This document shows, piece after piece, positions 1-8,800 of a stretch of 27,369 nucleotides of DNA; the first letter of the stretch is position 1, and every line of letters starts with the position of its first letter. Under the pieces are notes generated by a model. It ran no database searches, was not told where the DNA came from, and saw only the letters and a program-made list of their open reading frames with translations. This DNA comes from Verrucomicrobiota bacterium. GTDB lineage: Bacteria > Verrucomicrobiota > Verrucomicrobiia > Opitutales > Opitutaceae. Location of the stretch: the NCBI GenBank assembly GCA_023457715.1, contig JAEWKR010000029.1, forward strand, positions 1-27,369, read 5' to 3'. The translations under genes were made by a program, and so were the position numbers.

Positions 1-25
1 CGCCGCAACCAAATCAAACCCATTG

Positions 26-105
26 AACCACAGATGAACACAGATGGACACGGATCCAGGCCGGTCTTTTTCCAAATCTGAGTCCATCTGTGTTCATCTG
101 TGGTT
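26..105. repeat. Facing word array, CACAGATGAA type (inverted repeat)
   Basis: Two 30-base arms at 26-55 and 76-105 are reverse complements. The outer 23 bases of each arm (26-48 and 83-105) match perfectly, and the inner seven carry one mismatch and one G-T pair. The loop is 20 bases. Each arm is itself a tandem of a ten-base word, CACAGATGAA, CACAGATGGA, then CACGGAT. It could fold into a long hairpin in DNA or RNA. No T-run follows that would make it a standard intrinsic terminator. The gene to its left is outside the window. Confidence 0.85.
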
Positions 106-366
106 AAATTGCTCGGACTGAGTGCACCGACCTAAATCTTGCTCAAAAAACACGAAATGCTGGGATAGCACTGCAAGAAGGGACTCGTCTCTGACGCCTT
201 CCTTTTTGCGCCTTCCATCCGTGGTCATCTGTGGTTGAGCCGGTCTGCCTTTGGTTGCGGCGTGGACGCTCCGGGCCTTCTTGCGGCCATGGCGTTTGAA
301 AGCTGACCGCTGATAGCTCTTGCATCGGCATTGACGCCACGGCCCGCACAAACCGAACATGCCGCC
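106..366. other. Gap upstream of the TPR lipoprotein gene
   Basis: No credible gene is present. A lone arm of the CACAGATGAA-type array appears at 215-236 (TCCATCCGTGGTCATCTGTG followed by GTT) without a facing partner nearby. A small palindromic word pair, AGCTGACCGCTGATAGCT, lies at 301-318. No convincing promoter boxes or ribosome binding site were seen before the start at 367. Confidence 0.5.
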
Positions 367-879
367 ATGAAGCTGAGGCCTGTGCACTTCATCCTCTGCG
401 CCGGAGTCGTCCTGGGGTTCACCGCCTGCGGCGAGAAGCAATCCCCGGTGACTGACCTGCAGCGCAAGGAGGCGGCCTTGCTCATCAGCGAGGCGCAATT
501 TGCCTCGACCCTGCGCAACCATGAGGAGGCGGAAAGCCTGCTCGCCCGCGCGGCGGCTGTCACTCCGGACGACGCGGCCCTCTGGATCAGTCTCGGCTCG
601 GTCCGCAAACGCCTCGGCCAGGACGGTCCGGCGAAGCAGGCCTACGAGCGGGCGCTCAAGCTCTACCAGGCGGAGACGAAGGCAAAGAAGGCGGAGGCGG
701 ATCCGCTCCTGCAGCAGATTCACGTTCTCGCGTTGCTCGGACGGGTGGAGGAAGCACGCGGGCTGCAGGAAAAAGCGCTCGCGCAGTTTCCGGAGGATCG
801 CGACGTACGCGCCTTTGTGCAGGAGAAACGGCTCGACCGTTTCCTGGCCGACCCGCAGTTCAGGCAGATCGCGCTCTAG
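367..879 (+). CDS. Small TPR-repeat lipoprotein
   Basis: A 170-residue predicted lipoprotein. The start at 367 is preferred over upstream in-frame codons because it places a short positive N-terminus (MKLR), a hydrophobic stretch and a lipobox-like GFTAC directly at the start, with the lipidated cysteine at residue 21. The rest is alanine- and leucine-rich helix. One clear TPR-like helix pair is seen at about residues 42-100 (DDAALWISLGSVRKRLGQ then AKQAYERALKLY), and a second degenerate unit at about 115-150 (LALLGRVEEARGLQEKALAQFPED). TPR lipoproteins usually act as scaffolds in envelope complexes; the specific partner cannot be told. The gene ends 8 bases before the LysE-type gene, so the two are probably cotranscribed. 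No Shine-Dalgarno sequence is visible. Confidence 0.8.
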   Translation: MKLRPVHFILCAGVVLGFTACGEKQSPVTDLQRKEAALLISEAQFASTLRNHEEAESLLARAAAVTPDDAALWISLGSVRKRLGQDGPAKQAYERALKLYQAETKAKKAEADPLLQQIHVLALLGRVEEARGLQEKALAQFPEDRDVRAFVQEKRLDRFLADPQFRQIAL

Positions 880-887
880 CGCCGGCC

Positions 888-1556
888 GTGCCGGAATACT
901 GGATGCAGTTCGGCCAGGTTGCGCTCGCGCACCTGCTCGCGGTCGCCAGCCCCGGCCCCGATCTGGCGATCGTGCTGAAGCAAAGCGTCATCCACGGCCG
1001 GAGGACCGCGGTGTGGACGAGCCTGGGAATCGGGACGGGTATCCTGCTGCATGTGACGTACTGCCTGCTTGGGCTCGCCCTCGTGATCAAAGGTTCGCCG
1101 TGGCTGTTCGGCCTGCTGAAATATGCGGGCGCGGCTTACCTGGCCTGGATCGGCATTCAGGCCCTGCGAAATGGCGGACCGAAAGACAGCCCTCGTCCCT
1201 CGGCCGACGCGGGGACGGTTCGGCCAGGCGGCGATGCTGCGGCCCCCGCGGTTCCCGCGCCGAGGGCGTTCCTCACCGGTTTCCTCACGAACGCCGTCGG
1301 CAACCCCAAGGCGACCTTGTTCTTCCTCGCGCTGTTCAGCGTCGTCATCGACCCCCGGACCCCGCGGCTGATCCAGGCCGCCTACGGCGTGTGGATGGCG
1401 GTGGCGACGGCGGCGTGGTTCACCTTCGTTTCGTATACCTTGACGCACGAGCCGGTGCGCCGGAAATTCCTCCGCCACGGCCACTGGATCGATCGCGTCC
1501 TGGGCGTGGTGTTTCTGGGGTTCGCCGTGAGCCTCGCCGTTTCGTCAGTGCGGTAG
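888..1556 (+). CDS. LysE/RhtB-family amino acid exporter
   Basis: A 222-residue inner-membrane protein of the LysE/RhtB translocator family, which exports amino acids or related small molecules. The family hallmark ASPGPDLAIVLKQS lies near the N-terminus (about residues 20-33), followed by five further hydrophobic segments and a hydrophilic, proline- and alanine-rich loop at about 100-126, matching the usual six-segment plan and the usual length of 200-220 residues. The second family motif appears as FLTGFLTNAVGNPKATLFF. The start is taken as GTG at 888; an in-frame ATG at 903 is nearly as good. It lies 8 bases after the TPR lipoprotein gene. The substrate cannot be assigned from sequence. 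Confidence 0.9.
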   Translation: MPEYWMQFGQVALAHLLAVASPGPDLAIVLKQSVIHGRRTAVWTSLGIGTGILLHVTYCLLGLALVIKGSPWLFGLLKYAGAAYLAWIGIQALRNGGPKDSPRPSADAGTVRPGGDAAAPAVPAPRAFLTGFLTNAVGNPKATLFFLALFSVVIDPRTPRLIQAAYGVWMAVATAAWFTFVSYTLTHEPVRRKFLRHGHWIDRVLGVVFLGFAVSLAVSSVR

Positions 1557-1703
1557 GTCTTGATGGCCGCAAAAACGCGCAGAAGGCGCACAAACGAACC
1601 TTTTATCCTTTCACAGGAGCTCGCTGAGGAAGCGGAGGAATCGAGAACAGGGAGCTGATCCGTTCGCGCTATTTGCTCTAAAGCCGGGATCGCTGACCGC
1701 TTC
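1557..1703. other. Convergent gap with a degenerate CGCAAAAA-like word array
   Basis: This gap separates the convergent exporter and mnmA genes. At 1570-1600 the sequence reads as a loose iteration of a CGC(A/C)AAAA-like word (CGCAAAAACGCGCAGAAGGC, then GCACAAACG). No facing partner and no clean terminator hairpin were found. Confidence 0.4.
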
Positions 1704-2897
1704 CTACACGTACACCCCGCCGCCTAGCAATCGTTCGCCGTCGTAGAGCGCCAGGATCTGACCGCTGGCCAGGCCGCGTTGGGGGTCGCGGAACACGATC
1801 CGCGCGGTGCCGCCGCCCTCGGGCTCAAAGCGGACAGGGACGCGCGGGTCGCGGTAGCGCACACGCGCCTCGAGCGCGGCGGAGCGGGTCAGCTCCGGGC
1901 CGATCCAACTCAGGGAGTGGACGCGCACGTCGCGCTGAAAAAGGCCGGGCGCGTCCGGATGGTCGAAGGCGACGAGGAGGGCGCGGTCGGCGGCGCGTTT
2001 GCCGACGACGACGTACGCCTCATGGTCGGTGTTGGATGGCACGCCGATGCCTTTTCGCTGCCCCAGGGTGTAGAAGTGCAGTCCGCGGTGCGTACCGAGC
2101 GCCTTGCCATCGGTGGCGCGGACGATGGGGCCGGGCGCATCGGGCACGTAGGCCCGGAGAAAGTCGGCCATCTTGACCTCGCCGATGAAGCAGATGCCCT
2201 GGCTGTCCTTCTTGGTCGCGGTGGGCAGGCCCGCGGCCTGGGCGAGGCGGCGGAGTTCCGGCTTGGGCAGGTGGCCGATCGGAAAACGCGCGTCCGCGAG
2301 TTGCTCCTGGTTGAGCAGGGCGAGGAAGTAGGACTGGTCCTTGTTCTTGTCGGCGCCCTCGAGCAGGTGGTACGCGGGGTCTACGGCTTGGCTACGTTGT
2401 CCCGCCTTCAGGCGGAATTCGGGCGCGCCGCTCAAACTTCCGCCTAAAGGCGGGACAACATACTCGGAAGCGGACTCCGCTCCGCCGTGGGCTTCGACCC
2501 GCCGGGCGTAGTGTCCCGTGGCCACCGCGCTGAAGCCATGGTCCTTCGCCCAGGCACGGAAGACCCCGAACTTGATCTCCCGGTTGCACATGACGTCCGG
2601 ATTTGGCGTCAAGCCGCGGGCGTATCCTTCGAGCAGGTACCGCACAATGCGTTCGCGGTACTCCTGCATCAGGTTCACCACGCGGAACTCGATGCCGATC
2701 GTTTCGCACACGGCGCGGGCGTCGTCGATGTCCTGCATCCATGGGCAATGCCCGATGATGTTCTCCTCGTTGATCCAGTTCTTCATGTACGCGCCCACGA
2801 TGTCGCAGCCCTGCTGCTTCAGGAGCAGGGCGGCGACCGAGCTGTCCACGCCGCCGGACATGGCGATGAGGAGGCGAGGGCGGGAGGGGGCGGACAT
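1704..2897 (-). CDS. mnmA: tRNA-specific 2-thiouridylase MnmA with in-frame insertion
   Basis: MnmA (TrmU) transfers sulfur to C2 of the wobble uridine in tRNA Lys, Glu and Gln. The 397-residue protein has the PP-loop SGGVDSS at residues 14-20, the nucleophile cysteine in NPDVMCN (C104), the ATGHY motif near 126-130, DKNKDQSYFL near 183-192 and the second catalytic cysteine in GICFIGE (C236). In E. coli these cysteines are C102 and C199, so the stretch between them is 35 residues longer here. The excess falls between HYARR and LLEGADKN and is encoded by a palindromic repeat (2397-2458) and its flanks. All catalytic residues are intact, so the enzyme is probably functional. The start at 2897 is chosen because the longer open frame to 2954 is encoded by a tandem repeat and is not part of the family. 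Confidence 0.95.
   Translation of the reverse strand: MSAPSRPRLLIAMSGGVDSSVAALLLKQQGCDIVGAYMKNWINEENIIGHCPWMQDIDDARAVCETIGIEFRVVNLMQEYRERIVRYLLEGYARGLTPNPDVMCNREIKFGVFRAWAKDHGFSAVATGHYARRVEAHGGAESASEYVVPPLGGSLSGAPEFRLKAGQRSQAVDPAYHLLEGADKNKDQSYFLALLNQEQLADARFPIGHLPKPELRRLAQAAGLPTATKKDSQGICFIGEVKMADFLRAYVPDAPGPIVRATDGKALGTHRGLHFYTLGQRKGIGVPSNTDHEAYVVVGKRAADRALLVAFDHPDAPGLFQRDVRVHSLSWIGPELTRSAALEARVRYRDPRVPVRFEPEGGGTARIVFRDPQRGLASGQILALYDGERLLGGGVYV
2397..2458. repeat. REP-like palindromic element inside mnmA
   Basis: Arms at 2397-2416 and 2439-2458 are reverse complements at 19 of 20 positions, around a 22-base loop. Each arm contains its own small palindrome, CCGCCT-TC-AGGCGG on the left and CCGCCT-AA-AGGCGG on the right, so it can fold as a double hairpin or one long stem. 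It is translated in the mnmA frame as VVPPLGGSLSGAPEFRLKAG without stop codons. It shares the core GTCCCGCCT with the repeats at 25385-25506. Confidence 0.85.
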
Positions 2898-2904
2898 GAT
2901 ACGG

Positions 2905-2951
2905 GATGCAGGATCCAAGATCCAGGATGCGGGAGGCAAGATCCAGGATGC
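2905..2951. repeat. Short tandem array, GATCCAGGATGC word
   Basis: The 14-base string AAGATCCAGGATGC occurs at 2917-2930 and 2938-2951 (period 21), with related fragments GGATGCAGGATCC just before. It lies immediately upstream of the mnmA start, in its presumed leader. Confidence 0.7.
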
Positions 2952-2957
2952 CAACCG

Positions 2958-3080
2958 CCCTTCGGTCTTTCTCTTTCTCTTAATCTTTCTCTTTCTCTCG
3001 TTTTCGAAGTGCGCGGGCGTCCCGAGCCGAAGAGGCGGGAGAAAGATAAAGAGAAAAGATTAAGAGAAAGACCAAAGGGG
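2958..3080. repeat. Facing word array, TCTTTC type (copy 1)
   Basis: A pyrimidine array at 2958-3000 (TCTTTCTCTTTCTCTTAATC and continuation) faces a purine array at 3039-3080 (GAGAAAGATAAAGAGAAAAG, then ATTAAGAGAAAGACCAAAGG). The arms are imperfect reverse complements across a loop of about 38 bases. A closely related element lies at 10730-10866. Both lie between divergently transcribed genes, which argues against a terminator role. Confidence 0.85.
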
Positions 3081-3209
3081 AGCGATCGCGTTTAACCAGG
3101 CCGCACCGCGCTCCCGGATCCCGCTCCCGGATCCCGCCCTACGTGATACCCGCTCCACCGCGTTTCCCGCTTGTCGACGCGACGGCACCCCAGATGCTGT
3201 TCGGCTCGC

Positions 3210-5669
3210 ATGGCGGAATCCTCCCACCGAATCGTACGCGCCTGGCTTGAATCCCCGTCGGTGGGCATCATCGAGCTGCATCGCGACTGGACGGCCAAGT
3301 CGAAGCCGCGATTCAGCCTGGGGCGTCACTGCCCGGCGTTGGGCGGGCTGGCGCCTTGTCCCGGGCTGCCGGCAGGCAAGGTGTTCGGGTACTTCGTCAA
3401 TGCGCAGCGTGAGATCACGTTCGTGCTGCCGCTGGAGCACGGCTGCAACATCCACCCGGAGCTGGATACGGTGTACCTGACCGGCGATTTCAACGACTGG
3501 CAGCAGGCCGTCGGGAAGCCGGAATGGCAGTTGCAGCCGGCGTTGCTGGAGGGCGAGCGGGTGTTGCTTTGGACCGGAGACGCCACGCCGTTCTTCCAGA
3601 AGCCGGCGGTCCGCTTCAAGTTCGTGACGGGCGAGCATCAATGGCTGACGCCGCCGGGCGATGCGCCGAACGTCGTCCGCGACGCGGAGGGCAACCTCAA
3701 CCGACAGGTGGAACCCCATCGCACGGGCCACCACCTGTGGCGTTTTTCGCTGGGCGAACCGCTGGACCTGGCGGAGGCCTGGACCGTCGGTTGGGCGGAT
3801 ACCTGGGCCAACGCGCAGTCGCCGGCGGTGGCGCTCACGCCCGGCCCTTTTTTCTTCGAATTGTCCACGCGGCTGGAATTGGGCGCGATCGTGCGGGGGA
3901 CCCAGACGATCTTCCGGCTGTTCGCGCCGCGGGCCCGCGCGGTGACCCTGTATCTGGCGAACGAGGACGGAAAAGCCGAGGCGGCCCAGCAGTTTGCGCT
4001 GTCGCGGCGCGGGGATGCGGATGGCGTCGCCGGCGTGTGGGAGGTGACACTCGATCAACGGCTGCATGGCTGGTACTACTGGTACTCCGTGGACGGGCGG
4101 CGCGAGGCGGGGTTCGATCCCATGGTCCGCGTGCTCGATCCCTACGCGCTGGCGGCGGTGGATCGCGCCGGGCCCGGCATTGTGCTGGACCGGGCGCACA
4201 TCGGGCACGGCGATCGGAGTTTCACGGCGCCCGACTGGCAGGACCTGGTGATCGCCGAGGCCCATGTCCGGGATCTCGCCGCCCATGCCCCGATCAAGGC
4301 CACCGCGGAGGAACGGCGGGGGTTCACCGGTCTGCGCGCCTGGGTGGAAAGCCCGGAGTTTTATCTCAGCTATCTGGGGGTGAACGCGGTGGAGCTGCAA
4401 CCGGTGCATGAGTTCGATAACACCACGCCGGAGGAATACGGCTGGGGCTACATGCCGACGAGCTACCTCGCACCGGAGAGCAGCTATGCACTCGCGCCGA
4501 AGCGGGCGTCCGGCATCCGTGAACTCCAGGAGTTGGTGGCCGCGTTTCACCGGCGGGGCATGGCGGTGATCCTGGACGTGGTCTTCAACCATGTGGGCGA
4601 GCCGGCCCACCTGATGTTCATCGACCGCTTGTATTACTTCGAGCAGGACGCGAACGGCGCCCTCACGAACTGGAGCGGGTGCGGCAACGACCTGCGGGCG
4701 CGTTCGGCGATGGCGCGCCGGTTGATCATCGACAGCTGCGTGCACTACCTGGAGGCGTTCGGCGTGGACGGGTTTCGCTTCGATCTGGCCGAACTGCTGG
4801 GGGTGGATGTGCTGCGGGACATCGAGGTGGCGCTCAAGCGGGTGAAGCCAAACGTGATCCTGATCGCCGAACCGTGGAGCTTCCGCGGGCACATCGCGGG
4901 AGCGTTGCGGGACACCGGGTGGGCGTCGTGGAACGACGGGTACCGGGACTTCGTGCGCGACTACGTCCGCGGTCGCGGCACGGCCGAGCGACTGGAGTAT
5001 TTCCTGCGCGGCTCGCCCTGGTACTTCGCGAAGTGGCCGGCGCAGACGATCAACTACACCGAATCGCACGACGACCGGACGTGGATCGACGTGATCACGG
5101 AAAACGCCGACGGCAACGGCTACCACCCGACGGCCAACGACCAGCGGCGCACCCACCTGATGGCCGCAATCCTGTTCATGTCGCTGGGCATCCCGATGGT
5201 ATCGGCGGGGCAGGATTTCCTCCGGTCCAAGCACGGGATCAACAACACGTACCTGCGGGGCGACCTCAACGCGCTCGATTACCGGCGGTTGTACCGCCAC
5301 CTGGGGACGCACGCGTATTTCGCGGATTGGATCGCCTTTCGGCGGGGCAGCATCGGCCGGCTGCTGCGGCAATGGACCCGGCCCAGCGAGGGTTTCTTCC
5401 AGTTCTTCCCGGTGGAGGGCTCACCGGCGCTCGCCGTGGTTTACAACGCCGACCTGTCACAGGGACCGCAACGACTGCTCTTCGCCATCAATCCGACCTT
5501 TGCGGATGTCACGATTCCGATCGGCGTCGACACCGCGGGCCAGCCGGACTCCTGGGATGCGCTGGCGGACCACGAGCGATTCTATTGGTCCGACGTCCAT
5601 GGCGCGGTGCTGCGGGTGGAGCCGGATTTGTTTCTGCCACCGCTCGGGTGCGGGCTCTGGGTGGGGTAG
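3210..5669 (+). CDS. GH13 alpha-glucan hydrolase, pullulanase/debranching-like
   Basis: An 819-residue glycoside hydrolase family 13 protein, probably cleaving alpha-1,6 branches in glycogen or similar alpha-glucans. Two N-terminal beta-sandwich-like modules are visible: one with YLTGDFNDW near residues 89-97 (CBM48-like) and one with FRLFAPRARAVTLYL near 235-249. The catalytic barrel shows region I DVVFNHVGE near 456-464, region II GFRFDLAEL with nucleophile D525, region III LIAEPWSF with acid/base E554 and region IV TESHDDRTW with D621. A YGWGYMP motif near 410-416 replaces the usual type I pullulanase YNWGYDP. No signal peptide is seen, so it is probably cytoplasmic. The start at ATG 3210 is chosen over an upstream TTG at 3171; neither has a Shine-Dalgarno sequence. 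Isoamylase-like or branching activity remains possible. Confidence 0.85.
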   Translation: MAESSHRIVRAWLESPSVGIIELHRDWTAKSKPRFSLGRHCPALGGLAPCPGLPAGKVFGYFVNAQREITFVLPLEHGCNIHPELDTVYLTGDFNDWQQAVGKPEWQLQPALLEGERVLLWTGDATPFFQKPAVRFKFVTGEHQWLTPPGDAPNVVRDAEGNLNRQVEPHRTGHHLWRFSLGEPLDLAEAWTVGWADTWANAQSPAVALTPGPFFFELSTRLELGAIVRGTQTIFRLFAPRARAVTLYLANEDGKAEAAQQFALSRRGDADGVAGVWEVTLDQRLHGWYYWYSVDGRREAGFDPMVRVLDPYALAAVDRAGPGIVLDRAHIGHGDRSFTAPDWQDLVIAEAHVRDLAAHAPIKATAEERRGFTGLRAWVESPEFYLSYLGVNAVELQPVHEFDNTTPEEYGWGYMPTSYLAPESSYALAPKRASGIRELQELVAAFHRRGMAVILDVVFNHVGEPAHLMFIDRLYYFEQDANGALTNWSGCGNDLRARSAMARRLIIDSCVHYLEAFGVDGFRFDLAELLGVDVLRDIEVALKRVKPNVILIAEPWSFRGHIAGALRDTGWASWNDGYRDFVRDYVRGRGTAERLEYFLRGSPWYFAKWPAQTINYTESHDDRTWIDVITENADGNGYHPTANDQRRTHLMAAILFMSLGIPMVSAGQDFLRSKHGINNTYLRGDLNALDYRRLYRHLGTHAYFADWIAFRRGSIGRLLRQWTRPSEGFFQFFPVEGSPALAVVYNADLSQGPQRLLFAINPTFADVTIPIGVDTAGQPDSWDALADHERFYWSDVHGAVLRVEPDLFLPPLGCGLWVG

Positions 5670-5850
5670 GGGCGGGTTTTCGATTCTGATTTTTTCGATG
5701 ATGATGGGGCCGCCGCGCCGGCTCTGGCCGGTGGAGGCTTGGGGCCCGAAGGAGTCGCCGCGGTTTCGAGTCGCCGGCACTTTGGTTACGCCAGGAGCTG
5801 ACGCGGCGCGGGCGGTTACGGGCTGAAGCCGGCGCCACGTCCGGCGGCGC
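5670..5850. other. Convergent gap, no clear element
   Basis: The gap between the convergent GH13 gene and the PEP-CTERM protein gene is GC-rich apart from a short T-rich patch near 5680-5700. I saw no word array and no convincing terminator hairpin in it. Confidence 0.4.
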
Positions 5851-8800
5851 TCACTGGCGGCGGCGGCGGCGGCGGTAGGCGGCGGCGACGAACAGCAGCC
5901 CGCCGGCCATGAGGGCATAGGTCGAAGGCTCGGGCACGACGACCGCCTGATAGGTGAGGGAGACGAAGGAGGGCTGGTAATTGATCGAGAACGTGAACGC
6001 GTCGCCACCGAGCAGGGCGGTGACGGTGTCGCCGCTGTGGGGGAGCCCGGCGAAGTATCCAGTCATGCCGTACGAGGACGAGGCGACCGAGACGAGCGTG
6101 AACGTGGCGTCGACGGCGGGCGCGCTGAGCAGATTGAGGCTTAGCGTGATCAAGCCCGAGCCCAGGTCGACGATGCCGCCGGGCGACTGAAAGATGAGCT
6201 GGTCGGACACGCCGTGGTCGATATCGACGGCGAAGGTGGCCGCGCCGGACACCGTCAGCTGGCCGCTGGTCAGACGCAGGTTGCCGACCCCGGCGTTGCC
6301 GGGCGACAGCGTGCCGCCGGCGAGGTTCAGGTCGCCGTGGATGACCCCGCTGCCGCCAATCCAGCCGCCGCCGCTGTTGGTCAGGCGGTCGAGCGTGTAG
6401 AGCGTTCCGCTCTGCAGGTGGATCGCCCCCTCGTTGACCAGCGGGTTGGCGGCGGGGATGTTGACCGTGGCATTGCCCCCCGCGAGCCGGATGACGCCGG
6501 ACGCGGCGTTGAGGAAGGTGGCCTCGCCGCCCGAGTAGCCCAGGTAGAGATTGCCGCCGGTGACGTTGATCGTGCCGGAATTGACCACGGTCTCCACGGT
6601 CAGGCTGCCGCTGCCACCGGTGTGGGTGATGCTGCCAAGATTCGTGAAACGGGCACCGTCATAACCCGAGGCCTGGATCGTGACGTCGCCGGTGATCACG
6701 CCGGCGGCGCCGAGGGTGAATTCGCGGTCCGTGCCGAGGAAGTAGAGCGAGCTGTTTGGACCGAAATCGACCGTGGCCTGGTCGATCGTGCCGTTCTGCT
6801 GCCAGTACAGCCAGCTGTGGTCGCCGAGCCCCAGGCGGGCGCCGGCGGTGCCCAGGGCGGTGCCGCCGGTCCACGTGACCCAGCTGGAGGCGGGGAGGGC
6901 AACGTTGCCGAGGAGCGTGACGTTCTGGAGCGTGCCGCCGGAGGAGGTGTAGCCGAGGGCGCCCGGCGCGATCTGGCCGTTCTCGATGGTGCCGGAATAC
7001 AGCTCGTACATGCCCGTTGCGGGCGCGTTGAGCGTCTGGCCGGTGTTGTCGAGGGTGCCCTGGAGCAGGACCCGGCCGGCGGCGCCGATGTTGATCGTGC
7101 CGCTGTTGAGCTGGGTGGTGGCGTGATCGTAGCGGAAGATGAGCCGGCCCTGCGTCGCATTCAGGGAACCGTCGGTGTTGTCGAACGCGCCATCGAAATA
7201 CAGGGTGGCGTCGGGGCCATTGACGGTGATCGAGCCGGTATTGTACGTCGCGTACCCGCTCGCGGTCTCACCCAGGGTGAGGGTGCTGCCGGCGCCGGTG
7301 ACCTGGATCGTCCCGCTGTTGCGAAACAACCGGGCGGAAAGGTAGCCGGTGCCGGAGGTGTGCGTGAGCGTGCCGGCGTTGTCGACGGCCGTGCCCAGGC
7401 TGCCATCGGCGTAGATCTGCAGATCGCCGGAGCCGGCGACCGTGGAGGCAAGGACCAGGGTGGAGTCGGCGCCGCTGAGGTAGATGCCGCTGTTGCCTCC
7501 GAAGGCGAGCGTCTTGTCGGCGAGCGTGGCGGACTGGCGCCATGTCAGCCACGAGGCGCTGCCCAGGGTCAGATTGCCCGTGAAGTTGGTGCCGTCCTCC
7601 AGCCGCACTCCGGCGGAGGAGGGAAGAACGAGGTCATCCTCCAACGTGACGCCCCGCAGGCGACCGTCACTGGTGGTGTAACTCAGCGCCCCGGCGGAGA
7701 TGGTCCCGTTCTCGATGGTGCCGCCGTACAATTCGTAGCGGCCGGAGGCGGGCGCGAGGAGGGTCGTCGCGGTGTTGTCCAAGGTGCCGTTGAGGAGGAC
7801 GCGGCCACCGCTGGCGATGTCGATGATGCCCCCGTTGAGATGCGCGGTGGTGTTGCTGCCGCGGAAGATGAGGCTCCCTTGCGTGGCGGTCAGCGCGCCG
7901 CCCGTCGTGTCGAAGCCGTCCTCGAGATAGATCGTGGCGCCGGGCCCGTTGACGCTGATGCTGCCGGTGTTGCGGGTGATGGCGCCGGAGCCCCCGCCAA
8001 TGCTGAGGACACCGGCGGCGGAGGTGTTGGTGATGGCGCCGCGGTTGAGGAGGGTCGGAGCGGAGATGAAGCCCGTGGACGCGGACGTGTGGTTGAGCGC
8101 GCCGTCGAGGGTGATCACCTGGCCGGAGTTGTAGCCGATGATGTAGATCGTGCCGGTGCCGGTGGAGGCGCTCCCGAAGGTCAGCGTGCGGTCCGCACCG
8201 GAAAGCTGGAGGGAGGACGACGCGCCGAAGGCGAAGGCCTTGCCCTCGAAGGCGGTGTCCTGTTCCAGGATGAGCGTGGCGTTGCTGCCCAGGGTGGCGT
8301 TGGCGCCGGCGAAGGAGGCATTGCCCTTGAAGCGGACGTGGGTGTGCGGTGCCAGGGTCAGGTCGCCCAGCTGAACGGCGCCGTCGAGGTAGCCGCCGCT
8401 GGACGTGAAGGCGAGGGCGCCCGCGGCAATGGAACCGCCCTGGAGGGTGCCGCCGTAAAGCTCGAAGGGGCCGCCCGTCGGAGCGGTGAGCGTGGCATCC
8501 GTGTTGTCGATGACGCCCTGGAGATAAGCGTGGGTGTCGGCGGCAAGGTTGATGGTGCCGCCCGTGAGGTTCGAGGTCAGGTTGTTGCCGCGAAAGACCA
8601 GGTTGCCCTCGAGCGCGTTGATGGTGCCGCCGGTATTGTTGAATTCGCCGTCGAGGAAGAGAGTGGCGCCCGCCGCGTTGACGTTGAGGATGCCGGTGTT
8701 GTGGGCCAGGATATCGCCCCAGGTTTGACCGAGGGTCAGGGATCCATGGGTGGCGGCGACGGTGATATTGCCCTGCAGGTTCAACCGGGACGCGCTGATC

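Noticed and set aside
2898..2954. A longer N-terminus for MnmA
   Set aside because: The extra residues (MASWILPPASWILDP) are the translation of a tandem repeat and precede the family start at the PP-loop.
3060..5372. A 770-codon open frame antisense to the GH13 gene
   Set aside because: Arginine- and proline-rich shadow frame; the plus strand carries all GH13 catalytic motifs.
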